DNA of 39,256 nt from Holophagales bacterium (GTDB lineage: Bacteria; Acidobacteriota; Thermoanaerobaculia; Multivoradales; Multivoraceae). The notes beneath the pieces were generated by a model. The model searched no databases and was not told the origin of the DNA. It was given only the letters and a program-made list of their open reading frames with translations. The position numbers and the translations under genes are program-made. The stretch lies in contig VXSP01000045.1 in the NCBI GenBank assembly GCA_009837885.1, forward strand, positions 194,818 to 234,073. Direction: 5' to 3'. Positions within the stretch are counted from its first letter, which is position 1; each line of letters begins with the position of its first letter. Below, in pieces: positions 34,380-39,256 of this stretch.

Positions 34380-35357
34380 CTAACCGAGCGCGGCGGTCCA
34401 GAAGGCCATCATGTCCTCGTGGAACGCTCGCGCCTGGTCGCCGGCGGTGCCGATTCGCGCCCCCCTGCGGCCGTAGGGCGACTTCACCTGGTAGATCATC
34501 GCGTCGCGCTCGGTGAAGCCCGGGTCGGCCTTGCCGCTCACCGGATGCACGAGGGCGCCGTCTTCGCGGATGTAGATCGTCGGAGCCCCCGGACTCGCGG
34601 ATGCGTCGGGGACCAGTTCCACCGGCGTGTCGCGGTCGAAGCTATGGTGCGTGTTGGGGAAGAGCCGGAAGCTGGCGTCGCATCCGCAGAGGGTCATCGC
34701 GTGCATGTGTGCCTGGACCTGGAGCGGCAGGCACCACTCGTCCAGATCGCCGATGACGGAGCGCACGTCGGTGCGGCCGACGTCCGGCCTCAGGAACTGG
34801 AAGCCGGACCAGGGGTAGGCGGCGTACACGGCGGCGAGTCCGGGCGCACGATCGGGACCGACCAGCGGCGCGACGCAGGCCGCGGACAGCACCGCCGACC
34901 CGCCACGGCTGTGGCCCTGGGCGCCGATGCGCGCGGCGTCGATGTCATCTCGCTGGGCGAGGACCGCTACGGTCGCGAGCACGTCCCAGGCGCTGGCGGC
35001 GAACGAGTACTGCGCTTGATTGGCGACGGTGGAGGTCACGCCGCGGGTGCCGAACGGGTCGATCACGCAGCAGGCAATCCCGGCCTCGGTCAGCAGGTCC
35101 GCCTTGGCGACGTGCGACGGCGCGACCCCCAGGCTCCCGGGCACGACGATCACGACGGGCCACGGACCCTCTCCCGGCGGCAGGAACAGGCTGCCGAGGA
35201 TCTCCGTGGCCGGCATGGCGTCCGGCTCCGAGATCGCCTGGTGGAAGCCCGTTGGATCGGCCGTGGGGATTCCGATCTTCTCGCCGGCGATGCCGTTGCC
35301 GAGAACCACCGGCCCCTCCGTCAGGCTGACCGTCGCACTGGCGCTGTCTGTCGTCAT
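34380..35357 (-). CDS. Dienelactone hydrolase-like alpha/beta hydrolase
   Basis: A 325-residue cytoplasmic alpha/beta hydrolase, first gene of the minus-strand operon. The start at the ATG at 35357 is well supported by GAGGAG eight bases upstream. The nucleophile elbow 'GAQGHSRGGSAV' places Ser150. 'IGDLDEWC' and 'PNTHHSFD' supply likely Asp and His. The oxyanion region is 'VVIVVPGSLG'. The dienelactone-hydrolase branch cleaves lactones and esters. Here it may remove an acyl or lactone group from the substrate of the downstream enzymes, which is inferred from position only. It is divergent from the CoA-transferase gene, with a palindrome between them. Confidence 0.88.
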   Translation of the reverse strand: MTTDSASATVSLTEGPVVLGNGIAGEKIGIPTADPTGFHQAISEPDAMPATEILGSLFLPPGEGPWPVVIVVPGSLGVAPSHVAKADLLTEAGIACCVIDPFGTRGVTSTVANQAQYSFAASAWDVLATVAVLAQRDDIDAARIGAQGHSRGGSAVLSAACVAPLVGPDRAPGLAAVYAAYPWSGFQFLRPDVGRTDVRSVIGDLDEWCLPLQVQAHMHAMTLCGCDASFRLFPNTHHSFDRDTPVELVPDASASPGAPTIYIREDGALVHPVSGKADPGFTERDAMIYQVKSPYGRRGARIGTAGDQARAFHEDMMAFWTAALG

Positions 35358-35433
35358 GGGGCCGTCTCCTCGTGTGTCGGTTCCGTCGCCTGCCGCCGAC
35401 GGTGCGCGCGGAGGCTACCTTGTGGACGGCCGG

Positions 35434-35447
35434 CGCCACATGTGGCG
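35434..35447. promoter_or_regulatory. 14-bp perfect palindrome in divergent promoter region
   Basis: CGCCACATGTGGCG is a perfect dyad in the 122-bp gap between the divergent hydrolase and CoA-transferase starts. It lies 46 bp before the CoA-transferase ATG at 35480 and 77 bp from the hydrolase start. A -10-like TACCTT is at 35416-35421. The placement suits a repressor or activator site that controls both directions. Confidence 0.35.
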
Positions 35448-35479
35448 ACACGTGGCATCGGTTTGAGATCATCGGGCCG

Positions 35480-37885
35480 ATGGACGCGGGCGGACGAGCA
35501 GCACTTGAAGGCGTCCGCGTTCTCGAACTGGCCGATGGCGTCGCCGCGGCCTACTGCGCCCGGCAGTTTGCGCTCTGGGGGGCCGACGTCGTCGTGCTGG
35601 AACGCGAAGGCGGTTCGCGGCTGCGAAGGATTGGGCCCCATGGTGGGGAAGAGGCCACCAGGGAGTCGCTTCTCTGGCAGTTCGTCGCCGCGAACAAGCG
35701 GGCGATGCCGCTGTCGTCCGCGTGTCCCGACGAGGACGCGCTGCTCGACCTGCTCCGACGCGCCGATGTTCTCGTAACCGACTGGGCCGACGCCGATCTG
35801 GAGCGCTGGAGCCTGACGCTGGATGATCTGCGGGAGCGGCTCCCGGGACTGGTTCTCGTGTCGGTTTCGCCGTTCGGCCTGGACGGTCCGCACGCCGACC
35901 TCGCCGGCTCGGAGCTGGTCGTGCAGGCACTGTCGGGCTACGCCTTCTTCAACGGCGAGAAGCGCCGAGCCCCGCTCAAGGCGCCCGGCCACATCCTCGG
36001 CTACACCTGCGGGGTCAGCGCCTTCGTCGCGGCTGCCGCGGCCCTGATCGCGCGCGCTGGCAGCGGGAGAGGCAGCTTCGTCGAGGTGTCCGAGATGGAG
36101 ACGCTGACCGCCATCCTGCCACTGCTACGGATCGAGTACACCGGCGTGCATCCCGAGCGCGACAGCGGACCCTCGACCGGCGTGCGGGCCCATCGCTGCC
36201 GCGACGGATGGGTGACGTTCGTCCCGCCGCCCGCTGACCAGCTCGGCGACTACGGCGCGGCGCTGGGTGTCGACGACGGGGAGTGGCCGCGGTCTGTGGA
36301 AGGCGAGGACCCAGTCGCGCGTGTCCGGCGGTTGCTTCCGTTCCTGGCGGGCCGCGTCCGCGAGAAGACGATGGACGAGGTGTTCCACGGTCTCCTGGAG
36401 CGGAAGATCGTCTGCGGCAAAGTCGTGAAGCCGGTCGACCTGCTTGCCGAGGAGCATCTCGCTGCTCGCGGTTTCTTCCGGACCCTTCACCATCCGAGGC
36501 TTGGAGAGTTGCCATTCGCCGGCCCGGGGGCCAGGCTCGGTCTGACGGACGCGGTGCCGCCGGCGCAGGCGCCGGCCGTCCGTGAACAGATGGAGCCGTC
36601 GTCCCTCGATTGGCAGCCGGTCGAGCCGCCGGCCGGGCCAGGGGAGAAAGGCGAGTCGTTGCCGCTGGCCGACGTCGAGATCGTCGACCTGACCCAGGCC
36701 TGGATCGGCCCCTTCGCCACCATGCTCCTGGCCGACCTCGGCGCCAGCGTGATCAAGGTCGAGTCGCACCGCCGGCCGGACGTCTGGCGGCGATGGCTGG
36801 CGAGCCCGGTACCGATGGCGAACGCGCCTCCGGGCCTCGTGAACTCGAGCCCGAACTACAACAGCGTCAACCGGAACAAGCGGTCGCTCTGCCTGGACCT
36901 CAAGACCGAAGAGGGCAAGGACCTGCTCCGACGGCTGGCCGCCGGCGCCGACTTGGTGATGGAGAACTTCACGCCGCGCGTCATGGAGCGTTTCGGACTC
37001 GAGTGGCCGGAACTCTCGGCGGAGAATCCGGGGCTGGTCATGACCCACTGGTCCGGCTTCGGCAAGACCGGACCGCTGAGCGACTACAAGGCGAACGGGA
37101 CCTCGATCGAGGCACTCGCGGGCTGGGATTGGCTCCACCGCTATCCAGGCGGCGACCCGATGGTCATGGGCTTCTACCAGGCGGACGCGATCACCGGCAT
37201 GCAGATGGCGGCGATCACCCTCGTCGCGCTCTTCCACAGCCGGCGTACCGGCGAGGGGCAGTCGATCGACGGCAGCATGATCGAGGCGGCGGTCGGCTAC
37301 CTCGGCGAAGTGCTCCTCGACGCCGCCCTGGGCGGCGAGCAGACGCCGCCGGGCAACGGCGACCTGGATCTCGCGCCGCACGGCGTCTACCCGTGCGCCG
37401 GGGACGACCGCTGGATCGCCGTGGCGGTCGAGTCCGATGAGATGTGGTGTCGGCTCGTGGCGATTTCAGGTTCTCTGACCCTTGCGAATCCGGCATTCGA
37501 CCGGCACGCGGACCGCATTGCCAACGCGGAGAAGCTCGACGAGGCGATCGCGCAGTGGACGCGGACCCAGCAGACCGAGCACTTGATGGAGCGTCTCCAG
37601 ACCGCCGGCATCGCCGCTGGCGTCGTGCGCACGACCGCCGAACTGATGGGGTGCCCTCATCTGAAACAGCGCCGCTGGTTCCGCAGGATCGAGCACGCGG
37701 ATGTCGGCGAGCACCGCTACGCCGGCCATCCCTGGCGCATGGACGGTCTTCTGGCACGCTCCGACCTGCCGCCGCCCCGCCTCGGCGAGCACAGCCGCGA
37801 CCTGCTCCGGGAGCGCCTCGGTCTCTCCGATGCCGAGATCGACGACCTCTTCGACCGCGGCGTCACCGGGGCCGTGCTGAGCTAG
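35480..37885 (+). CDS. Double-length CaiB/BaiF (family III) CoA-transferase
   Basis: An 801-residue protein made of two consecutive family III CoA-transferase domains. The first (about 10-390) opens 'LEGVRVLELADGVAAAYCARQFALWGADVVVLE'. The second (about 395-800) opens 'LADVEIVDLTQAWIGPFATMLLADLGASVIKVE' and keeps 'RNKRSLCLDLKTEEGKDLL' and 'ADLVMENFTPRVMERFGL'. Single-domain enzymes of about 400 residues form interlocked dimers; this one is a built-in pair. The usual catalytic Asp positions read Glu ('GSELVVQALSG') and 'GTSIEALAG' in the two halves, so the active residue is not obvious. It moves CoA between organic acids, or may be a racemase-type relative. The start is the ATG at 35480; upstream frame lacks family sequence. 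Confidence 0.9.
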   Translation: MDAGGRAALEGVRVLELADGVAAAYCARQFALWGADVVVLEREGGSRLRRIGPHGGEEATRESLLWQFVAANKRAMPLSSACPDEDALLDLLRRADVLVTDWADADLERWSLTLDDLRERLPGLVLVSVSPFGLDGPHADLAGSELVVQALSGYAFFNGEKRRAPLKAPGHILGYTCGVSAFVAAAAALIARAGSGRGSFVEVSEMETLTAILPLLRIEYTGVHPERDSGPSTGVRAHRCRDGWVTFVPPPADQLGDYGAALGVDDGEWPRSVEGEDPVARVRRLLPFLAGRVREKTMDEVFHGLLERKIVCGKVVKPVDLLAEEHLAARGFFRTLHHPRLGELPFAGPGARLGLTDAVPPAQAPAVREQMEPSSLDWQPVEPPAGPGEKGESLPLADVEIVDLTQAWIGPFATMLLADLGASVIKVESHRRPDVWRRWLASPVPMANAPPGLVNSSPNYNSVNRNKRSLCLDLKTEEGKDLLRRLAAGADLVMENFTPRVMERFGLEWPELSAENPGLVMTHWSGFGKTGPLSDYKANGTSIEALAGWDWLHRYPGGDPMVMGFYQADAITGMQMAAITLVALFHSRRTGEGQSIDGSMIEAAVGYLGEVLLDAALGGEQTPPGNGDLDLAPHGVYPCAGDDRWIAVAVESDEMWCRLVAISGSLTLANPAFDRHADRIANAEKLDEAIAQWTRTQQTEHLMERLQTAGIAAGVVRTTAELMGCPHLKQRRWFRRIEHADVGEHRYAGHPWRMDGLLARSDLPPPRLGEHSRDLLRERLGLSDAEIDDLFDRGVTGAVLS

Positions 37886-37921
37886 CCCTCGGTGTGTCGA
37901 TGCGCCGGCCTGACATCCGGC

Positions 37922-37937
37922 CGCCCGAAGACGGGCG
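37922..37937 (+). terminator. GC hairpin after the CoA-transferase gene
   Basis: CGCCCG-AAGA-CGGGCG forms a 6-bp stem with a four-base loop, 36 bp past the stop codon. No T-tract follows, so it is only a possible terminator. Confidence 0.3.
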
Positions 37938-38033
37938 CTCGGACTGTGACGCGGCTGCCGCGGGGACGCGCCAGCCGGGTTCCGGCCGGCATCCGTGCGA
38001 ACTCGCCACCAGGAGACCGCGCGACCATCTCGA

Positions 38034-38066
38034 AACCGTCACACAACCGTCACACAACCGTCGCAC
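38034..38066 (+). repeat. Three 11-bp direct repeats upstream of the last gene
   Basis: AACCGTCACAC at 38034 and 38045 is followed by AACCGTCGCAC at 38056, with a period of 11 bp, about one DNA turn. They end 23 bp before the ATG at 38090, and a -10-like TACCTT is at 38075-38080. The spacing suits an activator or repressor binding along one face of the helix. The rest of the 204-bp gap (37886-38089) holds only the hairpin noted above. Confidence 0.6.
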
Positions 38067-38089
38067 ACGTCCGTTACCTTGCCACGATT

Positions 38090-39256
38090 ATGAAACGAGT
38101 AGAGATTCTCGCGTTTCTCCTTCTGGTCGCATCGTCGGCGATTCAGGTCGCTGCGCAGCCCACCGGACCTGCCGATCCGCCTCCTGGTTTCGAGCGTCCG
38201 TATACCGTCCCATCGTTCATCGACGTGCCGCCCGCGGGACTGGGAGTGATGGCCAGCGCCTCCGGGGAACTTCCCCCGCTACCGCGGTGGTGCGACGGCA
38301 CGTGCGTCATCGACATCGCCTTCTTCTACGCCCCCGACGCGATAGGGCAGACCAACGGCGACGTTTTCGGTTCTGACCATTTCGACCCTGGAGGGCCTCA
38401 CGGTCCGCAGACTCTCGGCCAACTCCGCGCACGTCTTCGCGAATCCATCGTCTACGCGAACGTCGCGTTCCGCCGCGCGAACCTGGACGCGGAGCTCCGG
38501 CTAGTCGGTCTGGAGCGCGACCGTGCGCTGACCGGCTTGCACGGGCGAGCTGCTCTCCGTCACGTCCGTTCGGAACGCCTCACGTACGCACGATCGACGT
38601 ACGGTGCCGATCTCGTCTACGCGATCACGGGGGACTCGATTCCTCGTGGATGCAGGGCAGAGGCCCGCACTGCAGGGATGAGCCGCGAGACGGCACGAGC
38701 GTTCGTTGTCGGCGAAGTCAGGACAGGGTGTCATGGAACAGGCTACTCCCTCGTCAGCCTGGTGGGCTACAACCTGGGCCTGCTGCGGGCGGCAGGGGAT
38801 CCGGGAAACCAAGGACACGCCCCCTACCTTCCGTTCGGCCACGGCTACGAAGGGAAGGACAGGTTCGGGAGGCGGTATGCCACGATCATGGCCTCGCGCT
38901 CGCACGTTCCCTACTTCGCGACCACCGAGTTGGTCCACGGTCGCGTTCTGGGTGATGCCGATGTGAGCGATGCAGTCCGGGCGCTCCGCTACACGATCCC
39001 CGAAGCGGCCCGTTACTCAGCGACCGTGGTTCCCGAGAGAGCCGAAGATCCTCGCGGATACGGCTGCCGGCCCTCTGCGAATCAGGCCTGTCTCAACGCG
39101 CGACGATTCGAGGTTTCCGCGCGCTACTCCACGCAGACCGTCGCCCGGGCACCGGCGAAGCGACTCGACGCCTACGGCTTCGGCGACTCGAGGGCGTTGT
39201 TCTACTTCTTTGAGCCGGACAACCCGGAGATGCTGCTCAAGGTGGTCGACGGCTGC
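38090..39256 (+). CDS. Secreted reprolysin-like (M12-type) protein lacking the zinc site, 3' end cut by window
   Basis: An open frame from the ATG at 38090 to the window end (389 residues so far), with signal peptide 'VEILAFLLLVASSAIQVAAQ'. The fold pattern of bacterial reprolysin-like metallopeptidases is clear: 'IDIAFFYAPDA', 'ESIVYANVAFRRANLDAELRLVGLE', 'YGADLVYAIT', then 'GHGYEGKDRFGRRYATIMASRSHVPYFATTELVHG', which keeps the Met-turn and the following loop. Where active members have HExGHNLGxxHD, this protein reads 'SLVGYNLGLLRA'. The two zinc His of the core, the catalytic Glu and the third His are Ser, Tyr, Leu and Arg. It is therefore a probable inactive pseudo-protease with a binding role. 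More domains may follow beyond the edge. Confidence 0.85.
   Translation, partial: MKRVEILAFLLLVASSAIQVAAQPTGPADPPPGFERPYTVPSFIDVPPAGLGVMASASGELPPLPRWCDGTCVIDIAFFYAPDAIGQTNGDVFGSDHFDPGGPHGPQTLGQLRARLRESIVYANVAFRRANLDAELRLVGLERDRALTGLHGRAALRHVRSERLTYARSTYGADLVYAITGDSIPRGCRAEARTAGMSRETARAFVVGEVRTGCHGTGYSLVSLVGYNLGLLRAAGDPGNQGHAPYLPFGHGYEGKDRFGRRYATIMASRSHVPYFATTELVHGRVLGDADVSDAVRALRYTIPEAARYSATVVPERAEDPRGYGCRPSANQACLNARRFEVSARYSTQTVARAPAKRLDAYGFGDSRALFYFFEPDNPEMLLKVVDGC

Noticed and set aside
37886..38089. Small gene in the gap before the pseudo-protease
   Set aside because: The only frames here are out-of-frame continuations of neighbours, rich in Arg and without motifs.

Overview
The window is 39 kb of high-GC DNA (about two thirds G+C by eye) carrying 25 confident protein genes and a few short elements. 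No rRNA, tRNA, CRISPR array, transposase or phage gene was recognised. The gene content suggests a free-living or host-associated heterotroph. It includes a DUF1592/DUF1552 secreted cytochrome-type pair, exported ankyrin-repeat proteins, two sulfatases, a PhyH dioxygenase, an N-acyl-D-amino-acid deacylase-type amidohydrolase, a tannase-family esterase, a CaiB-type CoA-transferase and a DUF1684 protein. DUF1592/DUF1552 pairs are typical of Acidobacteriota, Planctomycetota, Verrucomicrobiota and related groups. An Acidobacteriota-like marine or soil bacterium is my best guess, but the window holds no phylogenetic marker gene.

Layout. (1) 1-1639: a 23-bp tandem repeat, then a membrane-anchored PQQ-type beta-propeller gene on the minus strand. 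(2) 1687-6260: a catabolic operon of two adjacent acyl-CoA dehydrogenases (a probable heteromeric pair), a MaoC-type hydratase and a tannase-family esterase. (3) 6273-8594: a secreted protein made almost wholly of 21 ankyrin repeats, on the minus strand. (4) 8677-13164: a lipoprotein sulfatase, a PhyH-type dioxygenase and an amidohydrolase in one operon. It ends at a 176-bp inverted-repeat structure facing a convergent DUF1684 gene. (5) 14482-21010: DUF1592, DUF1552, ankyrin and NIPSNAP-like genes, with three TTG starts and a duplicated gene start. (6) 21134-25407: an Ada-like regulator/alkyltransferase, a PLP decarboxylase and a hotdog thioesterase (these two look less GC-biased), and a second sulfatase. 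(7) 25529-35357: a Rieske oxygenase converging on a tight five-gene minus-strand operon of alpha/beta hydrolase, RND transporter, sterol-methyltransferase-like enzyme, GPP34-cytochrome P450 fusion and FAD oxidoreductase. (8) 35480-37885: a double-length CoA-transferase. (9) 38090-39256: the 5' part of a secreted reprolysin-like protein whose zinc site has been lost.

The most interesting part is region 7. An ERG6/SMT-like methyltransferase, a P450 fused to a Golgi-phosphoprotein-3-like (GPP34) domain, a COG2907-type FAD oxidoreductase and an RND pump are packed with gaps of 44, 17, 26 and -4 bp. A KshA/DAF-36-like Rieske oxygenase sits 20 bp away on the other strand. Together they look like a module that modifies and exports a polycyclic or isoprenoid lipid. 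No cyclase or substrate-forming enzyme lies in the window, so the substrate is inferred, not shown. Other parts of the window (paired acyl-CoA dehydrogenases plus MaoC, the CoA-transferase) would also suit degradation of lipid or steroid side chains, though nothing links them physically to region 7.
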